The notes: a model not told the origin generated them from the letters alone. A stretch of DNA of 64,000 nucleotides from Rostratula benghalensis (GCA_013399305.1 VXAI01000181.1:401830-465829); one strand, 5' to 3'; positions 28,101 through 43,100 are shown, counted from the stretch's first letter. Made by a program: numbers and translations.

Positions 28101-31100
28101 CTCCACCGGTGACGACTCCACATGAAGGACCAGGAGCACGACGTCTGCCCTCAGAGATAACAGCCTTTGCTCTTTAGCTTAAGCATTAAAAGTTTCACAT
28201 TTTACATAAGTCTGGGGCCCAATCCCTGCAGAGGAATCCAAGCCTTCTGTACATACTAGGTCTCGAATGAGTATTTAATTTTGCAGTCAATGATAAATTA
28301 GCTTAAGCATCCATTTCCTTGGCTAGAGCCTGGGTGCAATTTTCAGTAATACAACATCCAGCCTTCTTACTGAAAACCTTTCAGTAATACAACATCCAGC
28401 CTTCTTAATGAAAACCTTCTGCTGGAAAAAGGCCAGGACACCCCACTTCTGATGTAGCTTCACTCTTAAATCGGGTCCTAAACAGCCACAGCGTTTCAGA
28501 TGACCCTTGACGTCGCACTCCTGCTCCTGGGCTCAGCACTGAACTCGGAGCCACGTAGACTCTCACTTTGCTGCACCAGGAAACACGGGCAGCGTCAGGA
28601 AGGTTTACAGTTGCCATAGTTACCAAATTTAATTCAGTCTGGTTGCCATTAGGCAATTTAGGCAACACTGCTTTACACCCTGAGCAGCTGCACCCCGATG
28701 TATAAGCGGATGGTGGCAGACAGGTTTATACACCAAAGAGGTAACATCTGGGTGCAGCCTCTGGAGTACACGGGCCAAACCCCATCAACAAAGCTCTCCC
28801 AGTGAGGCGTGGAATTACCTTTGGATGAGCTTCATACACCAGCTGTACAGTGAAAGGCAATTTCCATACTGCTGGAAATACAACAAAAACCATTTCTCAC
28901 CGTTCATGAGTGCGTAAGTGAGAATCATCACTGAGTTATTGAGGAAGCCATTTTCTTCATTGATGACACGTAGAGTAGCTTTTTTGTCATCTTCCGAAGA
29001 ATCTTTCGATGTAATCCCAGCCGAGAGATAAATTACGACCATATCAGTATCTGGAAAGAATTAAATACACACAGATCAGAAAATGCATTAGATTTTTAAC
29101 TCGGGAAAGCCACGCGGTAAAGAGCCTTTACAAAAGCAAAGCCAAAAATGAATGCAGTTTTGGCTGTCATTTAGGGAAATTGTTGTTGTGTTTATCCTGT
29201 CTCCAGCACAGGGATGGGATGGGATGAGGCTCTGCTGAGCAGGACTGCAGTAAGACCTGGTGTGAGGCAGGAAATCCAGACGGGTTCAAGGGCACAAGTC
29301 TTCCATCCCACACCAGTAGTTCCCTTCTAACTTTTCCAGTGTGAATTCAGAGGCCAGGCTGTATCTCAACAGCTTCCCCGCTACACCCACACATTGTTCT
29401 CCAGGAACAGGATGTTAGAAAATTAACAGTGAAATGAATGATATTTTTTTTTCTAGGTTTATTTTTCTTTTTTAAAAAGATGAAAAGATTATTTACATGA
29501 AAACGAGGCACGTTTTATAAACATCCTCTTCTCAAACTTATTGTGTCTCACCCTATGAATTCTGAAATTTCCTATTACACATTAGGTCTTTAAAATCTTT
29601 TGCACTTAGAGAAACTTATAACCAAAGCATTTGCCTTTTCTTTTAACTTTTCTTTTAACTTTCTGTACTTTTGCCCCAAAATAATTGGTTGGTATTAAAC
29701 CTAGTAAAATTATGTGTTTTCACATTAATGAAGAACATATCAGAACCTTCTAATCCTAATATACGAACAGTGCCAAACAGCAAAGCTCTGTAGGAGGATG
29801 CTGCAAGATCCTCCAGCTGCTGTTCCTGGAGTAAGTACTGATGTCTAATGCATCTTAGCCCAGTCAGCTTCAGCACGTAATGAATTTATTTTGTATTTTC
29901 TTGAAAGTTCCACCCTTTTCAGCATTTTGGCATTTCAGCATTTCAGCATTTTGGTAAAAACCTGCCCCTGACACCCCTGTCTTTCATGTAAACAGTGTAG
30001 AGTCAGGGAAACGTTTCACTCTCTCAATGACCTGATCCTTTCCCACAAAAGCTCCATTTTATAAACCAAAGGAAGCTTCTTCACGTGCAGTGGGAGCAGC
30101 CTTCCTTATTCTTTCCAAATCACTTTCACTCCTGGACTTCTCTGCTGTGATTTCTACTGTTTCTGAGCTGGTGCCCTTCAGGACGAGGAAGAATCTGCAC
30201 CCAAGGGAGCAGGCACAGGAGGGAGTTACGGGATCTGCCTTACACCAATTGACTAAACCCACGAAGATCCACCTGCCTTCTCCACCCTGCCGTGGCACCA
30301 GCAACATGACTGGACTCCAACAGGTGCTCAGAGCACAGAATTGGCTTTCCATGGCTTCCTGGCAAGCAAACGGGCCCCTCAATTTCACATCCATCTTTTC
30401 CACATCTTTCACCACATCCTCATTACAAAAAACACCCACCAACCCCCTCCCGGCCAGCCCAGTCTTGGGAACGGGAAGGAGAAAGCCCATAATGCATAGA
30501 CCAGAATTCAGGAGGATAATTCTTAGATGAAGGGAAAATTTAGCCAATCTCACATTCCATAAAATATCACCCATCACTGGTATTCTCAAAATCCCTTTTC
30601 CCTAAGAAAAGGGGCACTTCTGCAGGATTCCAGTTAGGCCAATTACCCAAACACATCTGTTCTAGCAGTAAGACAATGAACCTGCAGCAACAGCAGTTTT
30701 CATTCAGGATGAAAAGCTGGACACAAGCTGGCAATGTGGGCTGGCAGCCCTGGAAGCCCCCCACACCCTGGGCTGTATCCCCAGCATAGTGGCCAGCAGG
30801 GAAAGGGGGGGGGGAGGATCCTGCCCCTCTGCTCTGGGGAGACACCTCCCCTCCAAGTGCTGTGCCAGCCCTGGGGACACCATGAGAAGGCCATGGAGCT
30901 GTTGGAGTGAGATCAGAGGAGGCCACGGAGATGCTGGGAGGGCTGGAGCCCCTCTGCTGGGAGGACAGGATGAGAGAGTTGGGGCCTTCAGTCTGGAAAA
31001 GAAAAGGCTCTGTGGAGACCTTCCAGCCCCTCAAGGGGCTCCAGGAAAGCTGGGGAGGGGACTCTGGATCAGGGAGGGGAGCCATGGGACGAGGGGGAAC

Positions 31101-34100
31101 ATTTGACACTGAAAGAGGGAAGATGGAGCTGAGATGTGGGGAAGAACTTCTTGGCTGTGAGGGTGGCGAGAGCCTGGCCCAGGTTGCCCAGAGAGGTGGT
31201 AGGTGGTCCATCCCTGGAAACATTCCAGGTGAGGCTGGATGGGTCTCTGAGCAACCTGATCTAGTTGAAGATGTCCCTGCTCATTGCAAGGGGGAGGGAC
31301 TAAATGACCTTTAAAGGTCCCTTCCAACCCAAACCCTTCCATGATTCTATGACCAAGTGAATTCTACTTAATAAAAGCATGGTGGATTTTTTTCAATTTC
31401 GATTTCAATTTCAATTTCAATTTCAATAGTCAAGACACTACTACACTCCTTCGGCCTCTGTCAAAGTGTGAATCTGAAATGAGAAACCATTTGCAAGGCT
31501 CAGAAATACTCAGGATTGCACAAGAAGGGACTTACTTCCTTGGAGTTTGGTGCCATTGTTTGTATTTCGTATCAACTGGAAAGCCTTTTGAAATCCCAGC
31601 GCGTGCTGCGTAGGGCTGTCGGATGACTTGATGCTGCTAACGAAGGTGGACATCTTCCTTTTTGTCTCACTGGTGGCAGGAGACAGAAAGGTCTTATAGC
31701 ACTGGTCCAGCGAGCAGGTCCTTACTGTGTCTGCCACGGTTAACACAGAGATCTTGAAAGAGAAGAAACTCTATTGGATTACCTCACCCTTTATAATTCC
31801 TTACGCACCGATACAGGAAACACAATGATAAGCCAACCAAAGAGATCCCGTGGATTTAAAATTCAATTGTTCAAAAATAAATGCTCCAGGCATAAATCCA
31901 TCAAATTTGAAAAGGATTAGACTTATGGTGATTTCAAGAAAAAGAGACTCCAGTCTTTGTTTCTCAGGCAAAGTCAGCTTCTCTCTGCTCCTACAAAATA
32001 GGAAATACGCCGGTGCGGGCAGAAGCTTAATTGAACTAGAGAGAAACGAAAACAAAAGCAGCAGAGAGCACTTCCAGGGGAGCCTTGAGTGCCCATCAAA
32101 AAGTGGAGTGCATACAGAACACGAAAAATATAAAAACTAACCCCCAAAACTCTTTAAACTTCAGTGAAAGCGAGCCAAAGCTACCCTCAATTTTCATGCT
32201 GTCACTAAGTTAAGGCACGTAGTGGTACCTCTTGCATTAACAGGAACCTCACATCCCGCTCTTATGAAATGAGTGCCAGGCTTTATTATGTTATGACTGA
32301 TGCAAGACAGTCATGGAATTAAGCAGTAATTACAGACCTGTATAACAGGTTTCATAACCACTGAGCTGCTGACCAAGTTAATAAACACCTTAAATGTATT
32401 TTCTTCATTACAGGTCTACATTAAATACTTTTGACACTTAAAGTACTATTAATTCTGCTTAACGATAAGGATTACTTTAGAGTATTAAAACTCTCTCAAA
32501 GCACAGAAGTGTTTTTTTCCTGTACTATTAATGACATGGCAAAGATTATAATCAGTTATTCTTCAACTTGATTTGACTGAAACTCTCTTCCTAAAAAAAT
32601 AACAAACAACCCAAGCAGACAGAACAATAAAGGTCCTACTAACAAAGAATTACTGAAAGCAAAGACCAAACTGGGGACTGCTTGTGGTCCTAAACAACCA
32701 CTTTATGTGTACAATCCCTACTTTAAAAAATTACAGGTTGTGGGGCTTTGTCATCATTGAGGGTATCTGGGGCAGAGCAAGCAATAAAATCCAGATTTCT
32801 TGGCTTTATCCTTTCCTTGCTGATATCACGACTGTCTGGAATCTTCCAAACACTAATTATCTTCCAGCTCACTGCAGTACAGCAGCAGAATAAATTATTT
32901 CCGTTTTCACAAGCAAAAAAGACAGCTTCAAAGGTGAAATCAGTTACTCAAAACAACCTAGTACCTCAGAAGTTGTCAGGCTCGGAGAAAGGTTCCCCTA
33001 ATTGCACCCTGTACCACGCTGCTGACCATCCCCTAAAGTCTCTGCCAAGATGAAGGAGTCTTTAAAGATTAGTCAGAAACCAGATTTTGCCTGAGATCAG
33101 TGGTTTTCGCTATTTTTCAGCCTGCGGATCCCCAGATGTTTCCCCTGCAGTAAAATACAGGCTTCCAACCGTGGGTTCAAGCCTTCATCACCCATTAGAG
33201 GTTGGCCACAGATCCCCAGGAGCCCGTGGACCACAAGTTAAAAACACCACTTTGTTTGAAAACGGAAGACACGGAGCGTGTTTGAAACCAAGGCGAATGT
33301 GCTCGTGGTAGAGGGAGAAATCTTACCTTATCGTGTTCATCGATAGAGCTGAGAATAACCTGAGCAGCATCCTTGGCAATCTGAAGCTGGGTCTCTGTGA
33401 CCGAAGCCCCGTGGTCCACAATGACAACGATGTGCTTGGACTGAGGTCGAACAGTAGACACGTAGACAGGCCTGAAGGAGAACAAAACCCAAACCCCCGT
33501 CTTCAGCCAGCTTGTCATTTCCATGAAGAATGTTTACAAGCAAACAGAGTTGAGAATTCAAAGCAGAAACATCTCACCGAGAAACAACGAAATGCAACAG
33601 GAATTTTTGCCTTTACAGAATCACAGAATGGTTTGGGTTGGCAGGGACTTTAAAGGTGACCCAGTTCCAACCCCCCTGCCCTGGGCAGGGACGCCTCCCA
33701 CCAGACCAGGTTGCTCCAAGCCCCCTCCAACCTGGCCTTGAACCCCTCCAGGGATGGGGCAGCCACAGGTTCCCTAAGCAAGGGAAACTTCAACTAGGAA
33801 AGATGAGCAAAGAATCTGAACATACAGAACAGGTGCTTGCTTTAGCTCTTTTTTCAATCTAGAACCAAATCTAAACAAAATTTAACCTTCTCCCTGTGCC
33901 ACAGCAACTGCTTTCAGTGAGGAATAAACATTTTTGCCCACACAGCAGCAGGATTTGGGATGGGTTTGCAGGAGCTCATGATTAAGGGTTTTGACAAACA
34001 AAAAATGCCTCATAGAATCACAGAATGGTTAGAGCTGGAAGGGACCTTAAAGATCATTCAGCGCTCCAACCCCCCTGCCCTGGGCAGGGACACCTCCCAC

Positions 34101-37100
34101 CAGACCAGGTGGCTCCAAGCCCCATCCAGCCTGGCCTTGAACCCCTCCAGGGATGGGGCAGCCACAGCTTCTCTGGGCAACCTGGGCCAGGCTCTCCCCA
34201 CCCTCACAGTGCAGAATTTCTCTCTGGTATCTCATCTCAATCTCCCCTCTTCCAATTTAAAGCCGTTACCCCTTGTCCTGTCACTGCACCCCCTGACAAA
34301 GAGTCCCTCCCCAGCTCTCCTGTAGCTCCCTTCAGACACTGGAAGCTGCTCTAAGGTCTCCCTGGAGCCTTCTCTTCTCCAGGCTGAAGAACCCCAGCTC
34401 CCTCAGCCGCTGTTCATAGCAGAGGTGCTCCATCCCTCTGAGCATCGAGATCCATGAGACGCTGGGTGCGGGAACCTTACCCACGTGTGAGAGTGCCTGC
34501 AGTACTGGGTATTTATTTGCTGGTGACATGACAGGTACAATCTGTGCCACTGCCTGGGGCTGCATTAGCATATGGCATTCGGTTCACTCTAACATGGGAA
34601 GGCTCCTGGCCTTTTCTTGGTGCCCTGGGACGAATTTTCACCCAGGTCGTGCTCCACAACCCATTGGGTCTGCGCAGCTTTGAACCCCGGGGCCAATCTG
34701 AGCTACTCCTGCTGAAGGCTCTTGGTGCTGCCATGTGTCTATTTGTGCTAACATCAAAAAAAAAAAACAAACAACCCACATTTTCAGCAAAGCCGGGCTC
34801 AGATCCAGCTCAAAGTTGTGAGAGATGTGAGAAAGATTTCACAAGCTCTCGCACCAAGGCTTCAACCTGGAACAAATTAGGAAAATCTTCAGCAAGGAGG
34901 AAGAATTGGGAAAAGGACAGGACTCTCTTCTCTCTTTAGTCCAGCCCCAAAACTAGTTAGAGTCAAGTGAGAGGTTTATGATGCAAATTTTATTATATCA
35001 AAGGCAGCCAGAGAAATCTTATTAAGAGTGAAGGAAGTGCAGCAGATTTTAGACAAGGCACTGCAATAAACAACTGGCACAAATCAGTTCTTAATTGTAA
35101 AACAGCCTGGAGCTCTACACTGGTATTAATACCTAGAACTTAAATAGGCCCTTTGATCTTCAAAGCACTTAAGTATTAACTAATTAATCCATCCAAACTA
35201 CTCTCTGAAGTAAATACCAGCAAAAAGATATCCCTTATTTAGGGAAACTGTGAGCAAGACTTAGTGCCTGGGATGAAATCGCCAATGGTTTTAAACGTCA
35301 AAATTCTGCTCAAGAACTGGGGTAGCCCTGGCTCTTTTGCCTTCAGACCCCACCTTTCCAAGACCAAAGAGAACCTCATCAAGCCCAGGTGCTTGAAGCT
35401 TTGATGACACATAGGAGATAAGATCTGTAAACATTTGATTGCTCAACGGGGACAGGTAACCGAAGCACTTGTCAGGCTCTGCACGCTCAGCTGCTGCCCC
35501 GGTTTTCAGCAGGGACAGAGTTCATTTTCTTCCTGCTGGTGGTTCTGCATCAGATTTGGTATGAAAGGAATGTCAATAATACATATTGTTTTAGTTGTTG
35601 CCAAGGCCTTTTTTTTCCCATGGAAGCTGAGAAAATGCCTGTTCAGAGCAATGGAATAGCCAGTGGAATATTCTGTACCATAGACGTCATGCCCAGTATA
35701 AAAATGTAGTCAGAGTGACTTGTGCCATTATTATTATTTTTATTTTCCTTTCCTAATATCGTTCTATTAAACTGTCTTTATCTCAACACATGGGATTTTT
35801 TTTTTTCCTTTCTCCCCCTTTTCTCCCTCCCCTTCCTGGGGAGTCCTGTAATACTGACAGTCCCGTAACACCGACAGCAAATGCCAGGGAAAAACATACT
35901 GTGCTGCTGCTGCTCTGCTTCAGGCCTACAGACTAGGAATAATCCCCTCAGCAAAAAAAACCAAAACAACCCACCACCCATGTCACCATTTTGTCCTTTT
36001 TTCTACAGTTTTCTTAGCAGAAAGTAAAAGTTTCCACTGCTATCCACGATGTGCCACCTGAGCCTTGGCTGGAGACTGGAAAAATGCTCCCACCTACGCC
36101 CTTTCCAGTCTCTCATCCTTCCACCCCCCTCCCCAGAGCGATTCACCTGGCGAATCACTGCAACACACATTCACTGCTTTATTAATGGGGGTCAAGTAGG
36201 AGTCAAATACAAGTCAAATTTTGCCCATGGGCTGACCTACAGTTGACAGGTGACATCTTAACTTGATTTGGGAGAGGTGAGGAACCTGTACGCAATTTCA
36301 TTTTACTTCCAAAGTTTCTGAAAAGTGAAAATTGGTGCTTTAAAAAACAAACCTAAGAAAAGCCGAGGTCCCCCCATTAAAAGTTACTCATGAATGTTGT
36401 CGTCTTGGCAAAGTGTAACTCCAAAATGAAATCAGTGCTCGAGGAATCCAGCCGTGGTGCTTTGCCCACTGGGTTGTTAGAGGACACATCATACCTGCTG
36501 CGGTGTTCATAGCTGCCCTTGCACCGGAACTTGTGGGCTGGGAAAACGGTGAAAATGCCTTCTTCCGAGCTGAAATATTGCCATTTAATTCCTGGGTTAG
36601 ACTTCAGGTTATCAGCGAGAACTGCAGGTCGGAGAGAAAAAATAAGAATAAAGTAGAGTTACAATGCGAGGTCAGACTTGGAGGTATGTTTATTCTAGGC
36701 CTCTTTCATATGCCCTCGCAGAAGAATAACCTGGGTCCCAACACCAACTATAAGTATCTTTATTTGAGGATTGATAGAGCTTCATCTCTGATTTGCAAAC
36801 AATTAAAGGCTTTTGGAAATTTAGCACTGGACTTGCCAGATTTTCTTTCATATGCAAGGCAATTCCTGAATCTCTGAAGTATAACCGGGGCCCAAGAAGC
36901 CAAGGCAGGAGCAAGGAAGGAAGAGATTAAGGCAATTACATATAACATGCTTAAGGCAATTATATATAACATACATGCATACATTTACATGTAGTCACCA
37001 ACACACACAAAGAGTTGAAAAGGTTAAAAAAAGGGAGAATCTTTTGAATCTTTCTTCATCCATCATTTTGTCACGTTTTTGTAAGGGTATAGGTACAGCT

Positions 37101-40100
37101 TCTCCTCTTGGGACTCAAGAATTTCTCCAAGTTTCTCATTACCCCTCTGCCTTAGTTAGCAAGTCCTCAAGTACTGCTTATTAGGAAATCCAGCCACTTT
37201 TCAGGGAAAACCCAGCCCTTTCCCTCAAAGGGTTTTGCAGTGGTCACACTCCCCAAGCGCTATCTGGTGGGTGGTGGCTCTGTGCTGGTTCCACCCATCC
37301 TCACCAGGAGCATCTCCCTCAGGTTCCCATTTTCGAGACTATTAAAATTCAGGAAGAATGCTAATAACAGTCCTCAGCAGCTACAACAGCAACTGCCCTC
37401 CCAGTCACTCAGAAACTCCTCCCTGGCAGGTAATTATGAGTAGCTCATTGCGTGGCCAAGAAGTGAAGAACGAAGAAGGTAAATGACACCTTCCCGAATC
37501 GTGGAGTCAAGCAGGAACCGAGGTCGGAAATAAAACCACAGGGCACAGATCCCAAACCCTCCTGTAGTTTAGAGATCACGCTCCTTCTGTTTAAAATAGA
37601 CCTCCTCTCCTATTTAAATAATCTCTAAGGAAGCGCTGCTTTACACTAAGAGTAGCTCAAAAGCTATAGCTTAGCAATATTAACAGAACTGATTATATAT
37701 ACATAAACATATAGATGAACCTCAAACCCCTGCAGGGATGGGGCAGCCACAGCTTCTCTGGGCAACGTGTTCCAGTGCCTCACCACCCTCACACCAAAGA
37801 ATTTCTTTCTGGTATCTCACCTAAATCTCCCCTCTTCCAATTTTACATTTTCTTGCCACTTCTCCATTCACGTTCTTTGACTACAAAACCTTCCAGAACG
37901 AGCTCTGATTTCGCGCTCTTCATCTTCCCCTGAGGCATTTCCCTTTGGAGTGACACCGAAACCATCGTTTCATCCCCCCAATCTCAGTCATGACCAAAAT
38001 ATCCCAGTATTTGGGTTGGAAATCACTGCAAGGCACATCTCAGCCCCCAGCCAGACCGTCCTACGACAAAAGACCCACGCAGAGAAACAGTTTCAGCTCA
38101 ACATCCTCAACAGTTTAGCACTTTCTCGAGTTTCCCAGACTGGCTGCGGCCGGGATGTTCTCTCCACATTCAGCTCAGTGGAATTATCCCGTAAAACCCA
38201 CAATCTTGGGGGTGTTTTTTTCCCCTCTGCCTTTTGCCAGAGGTTTGGCGCTTTTTTTTGACATTTCCACAGTGTTTAAAAGTGCTGGTGGAAATGCTGG
38301 TTTCACCGTGCTGGGTTCTGTAAATGATGCAGCTTTGCACGACTATGGATTTGAAGAATCTGGTGTTTCAACAGGCAAGATGAAGAGGAGGAGTGAGGAA
38401 GAAACAAAAGCAAGACATGGAATGGTTAATGCAGGGTTTCCCAGTGGGTTAATGACTGAGTCAGGGGCCAGAACTACACTCTGCTCACACCCCTCACTTT
38501 CACCTCCTTCCACCAAAAAATACCATTTCATAGAACCATAGAATGGTAGAGTTGGAAGGGATCTTAAAGATCATCCAGTTCCAACCCCCTGCCCTGGGCA
38601 GGGACACCTCCCACCAGACCAGGTGGCTCCAAGCCCCATCCAGCCTGGCCTTGAACCCCTCCAGGGATGGGGCAGCCACAGCTTCTCTGGGCAACCTGGG
38701 CCAGGCTCTCACCACCTTCACACCAAAGAATTTCTCTCTGGTATCTCATCTCAATCTCCCCCTTCCAATTTAAAGCCGTTACCTCTTGTCCTGTCACTGC
38801 ACCCCCTGACAAAGAGTCCCTCCCCAGCTCTCCTGTAGCTCCCTTCAGGTACTGGAAGCTGCTCTAAGGTCTCCCTGGAGCCTTCTCTTCTCCAGGCTGA
38901 ACAACCCCAGCTCCCTCAGCCTGTCTTCAGAGGAGAGGTGCTCCACCCCTCTGAGCATCTTCATGGCCCTCTGCTGGACCCAACAGGTCCATGTCCTTTC
39001 TATGCTGAGGACTCCAAAGCTGGAGAGAGGACTCCAGGTGGGGTCTCACCAGAGCAGAGCAGAGGGGAGGAATCCCCTCCCTCATCCTGTTAGCCACGCA
39101 TCTTTTGATGCAGCCCAGGATGGGGTTGTCTTTCTGGGCTGCCAGTGGGCACTGCTGGCTCGTGTTGAGCTTCTCCTCCACCATCACTCCCAAGTCCTTC
39201 TCCTCAGGGCTGCTCTCCAGCCATTCTCCACCCAACCTGTATTTGTGCTTGGGATTGCCATGTCCCAGGTGCAGGACCCTGCACTTGGCTTGGTTGAACT
39301 TCATGTGACTTGCACTAGCCTTGCACCTCTCCAGCCTGTCCAGGTCCCTCTGGATGGCACCCCTTCCCTCCAGCGTGCCAACCGAGCTTGGTGTCATCAG
39401 GAAACTTGCTGAGGGTGCTCTCTGTCCCACCGTCCATGTCTCCCACAAAGATGTTAAACAGCACTGGTCCCAGTACCAACCCCTCAGGAATGCCACTTGT
39501 TACTGGCCATTAAGCCATTGACCACAACCCTTTGAGTGTGGCCACCCAGCCAGTTCCTTATCCACCACGTGGTCCATCAATCAAACCTCTAACTTTCCAG
39601 TTTTGAGACCAGGATGTCACGCAGGACAGCGTCAAACGCTTTGCAGAAGTCCAAGTAGATGACATCTGCGAAAATTCAGCCCCACCAAGAACACCAAAGC
39701 TCCTTTCTCCCTCTCCCCTGCATCACCTCCAACCTGGCTGATCCTCTTGGGAGCAGGAATCTTTCTTTCTCACGAGTTTTCACACTCTCAAAGAAACCAC
39801 CCATGATCTTGCAGCCAAAAGTCAAACAAATATTGTTTGCTTCACTCAAATTCCCCCTAAATTTCTCTTTTAAGTCCTTATATTGGTTTTACACCTGATA
39901 TGAGAGCAGTTTAGTAGCACCACTTCTGTTTTGTACAAAGAGCAGGTTTCTTTGGTCCAGGACAATTGTTTCCTTGTGGCAGGGACACAAAGCAATGAGA
40001 AATTTTAATACTGCCAAAATTAGACACTATGGAAAACTTTATGCAAAGATCAGTTTTAATTTTAAAAAAAAAACCAACAAAAAAACCCACACACAGAGCT

Positions 40101-43100
40101 TCTAGCTTTTTTAACCAGGACTACCAGACATTCCCCTCCTCACCCCCCACGTAACCTCTTTTCCTCTCTGAACTCTTGTCTGGGAAAATCCAGATTTATT
40201 TTGGAACTCATGGAGGGGCTGGCAGCCCTGACCCTGCAGAGAAGGTGCAGCACCCGGTGCTCACAACCCCCAGTTCTCCTGCGTGGGAGCACATTGCAAG
40301 GCTACAGCTCTGGGAATCCAGGACAGTATTTGATAAACCTTTAAAAAAAAAAAAACAAAACCAACTTAGAAAAAGCTAATATAATTACACTTTGACATAA
40401 ATAAGGCCACCAAAGTCCAGGCACACAGTCACTATAGGTGAACTGCTGCTTCAGGTGATTGCGCTGCCTCACAGGCAGGACGGAGAAGACAGCATCGACC
40501 ATTTAAATCCTTCTTTTTCTGTCCAGCCATCAGAATTTCATAGTTCTGGGGTAGAAATATGGAGGCTGTTTTGATTTGTATAACGAGGCTATATTTCTGG
40601 CATTTGAGTTGTTTTTATTGGTAACAGAAGGTGAAAAAAGTGTATTTTTCAGATCAAGTGATTAACACTCATTTAAAGCCTAGACGAAAGAACTTGCCCA
40701 GTTTAATTTCACCAACACCATTAAAATAAATGAGTTGATAATTAGAAGGAGTGGTGGGGTTTTTTTAAATAATTGCTGTATTAAAGATAAACTTTTCATT
40801 CCCAGAGGGCCATGATTTGTATTTATTTCTCCAGGGGAGTATCTACATTTAGAAGCGTTCATTTTCCCCCCATAAAACAATTGGGTTTGAACCTCCAACT
40901 AACTCCTTACAGCCTCGGTGCCTCTCTCTCCTGTTCCTCCTTTTCACAAAGTTCTGCTTGTATTTTCCTTCAGCTGCTATGTCAGTTCAACAACACCCTC
41001 CCCTGAGACTGCCATATTATCATTAACTTTGCCTTTTTCCCCCCTTTTTTCTTTTTCCTATGACCACAGCAGACAATCTCCCAGCAGATAAGCCCTGCCT
41101 GAAAAAGACATACTTTCTAAGTGCACTTTTATTTTCCATCCCCTAAAGCTGCAAGAACACCCTACAGATATTTCCTTGCTTCTTGGTCCCTGCCAGGACA
41201 CTCAGAATATGCTCTTTTTTCAGCCCAACCTCACTTACCCCAAACTTTCTGCTCCATCAGCCCCTTGCCTGCACTTCAATCTCGGCTCCTCCTCCCAGCA
41301 AAGCCAGTCTCAGGACAGGTTACACAATCAGAAGACCCAAAAAAAACCTGCCCTACTATAAGGTGAGTTGCCTTATTGGCTATACCTAAAGGCTAAATTT
41401 ATTCAAAATTACCCCCCTTGGCAGCACCAGCAGAAACGTGTGCAGGGCATCTCACTGCCACTCAGCTTTCCAAGTTCTGTTTAACCCGTGGTTCCCATTT
41501 AATCTCAAAAAGTAATTATTTTTTTTTCATCTTCTGGTCAGGTTAAAGTGATTTTTTGCACATACAAGAACATAACCATCTCACTGTTCTTATCCCAATG
41601 ATTAAGTACTACTTTCTATTACTGAGCACACGTCATGATTTTGCTCTTCTAAAAAGAGCAGCGCCACTAAACAAAGACCCAGCCTTCATTCATCATCAGC
41701 CCACGTGGAAGAGGAAGCCAAGAGTCCAAACCTTCTAAATGCAGAAATCTTAGTGGGAAGCCTGAACTCCAGGCACAAACTGGGGGTATAAATGGCCATG
41801 TCACACAGAAACCTCTGTCCCCTCCACTCACGATGCAGCGCTTTCTGACCCCAAATTCTGCTGCAGACAGACCAAGTTGGAAACTACCAACAGGAGAGTA
41901 TTTGAGATGATCGTTCTCTCCAATTATAAATCTCTCACAAGGCAAAGAGGCCTTTTAGAAAGAAAGCCTGATGTGATAGAGTTTATAAAACTTCAAAGGG
42001 AATGCGATATGATAACACTTAGCACTTCTAGATACCACTTTACATCTTCAAAGCACAGCCAAATCATTAACTAATTAATCTTCAAAGAACAGCACAAACA
42101 GTCAGTGAAGGGGAAAAAAAAAAAAAAAAAAAGGGACTACTGAACATAATTGCTCATTATTAGAGAGTTTCTTTCAGTCCTCCTCTGCAGCATTACATTT
42201 ATTGAGCCGCAGACCCCGCAGCTCTCACTCGGCAAAAGAAGGAAAGTTTAATTTTCTGTGCAACACCCGGACTGCAGTTCTCCTCAGAGAAGTACCTCCG
42301 TTAAAAATCACCATCGTGAAGATCCTTTAGTGTTCCCCACAAACACCAGCAGAAAGCAAACATGTTCATTTTGCAAGCAAAGACATTCTCTAACGCTCCA
42401 GACCTGCACATCTGATCCAGGATTTTCTGAGTCAAACTGTATTCTGGCCCGGGAGCTTTCACCAGAAATAAAAGGCTCTGCAGCTTCAACCCAATTAAAA
42501 TTCTGCTGATGGCACGAGCCCAGGGGGAGCCCAGCTCGCTCCTTGGGAGCTCTTTTGACTCTGAAGGGCAAAGAATTAGGAAAACCTTTTATTTTAAGGA
42601 ACGAGCCCAACTTCCTTGATTAAAACTATTCAGAGAGGGGGTATTAACTTCTCTGCTCTAACACCTCCCAGCTATTTAAACTCACCTGAGCCATCAAAGT
42701 CCAGAGATACAAGGAACATGACCAAGGCACTGCACATTTTATATCGTCACCACCTTGAATAAGGCACAGGCAAAATTTACTGAGCAGCTTGGTACCATCT
42801 CTGCACGTTGCTGGGGAACAGCACTTGGCTAAAGTGGCCTGACTCCAAGCAGGCATTTTTGGCACTTTGAAGGATGAGAAGAAGAGAGATTTACTGGCTC
42901 CTTGTTTATTAAAAAAGAAAAATACACCCTGAAATCTTGATAACATAATGCACTGGGCTCTGAGGAAGATTTTGACATCTAATAAATAAAGAACTATTCT
43001 TACTAGCAAAGATCTCTTGATCTAACTAACTGAAGCCTGTGATGCTATCTGAAGAATAAAGCCTCTCTCCTTATCTGTTTTGTGGTAATGGCTAAAAGTA

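Noticed and set aside
30059..30589. Overlapping 176-codon (-) and 146-codon (+) open frames in intron 7
   Set aside because: They overlap each other on opposite strands, have no recognisable domain, and are in intronic sequence between two confirmed CACHD1 exons.
38927..39496. 189-codon minus-strand open frame as a host gene
   Set aside because: It is the decayed CR1 ORF2 end ([20 protein letters not shown] and related blocks), not a host gene.
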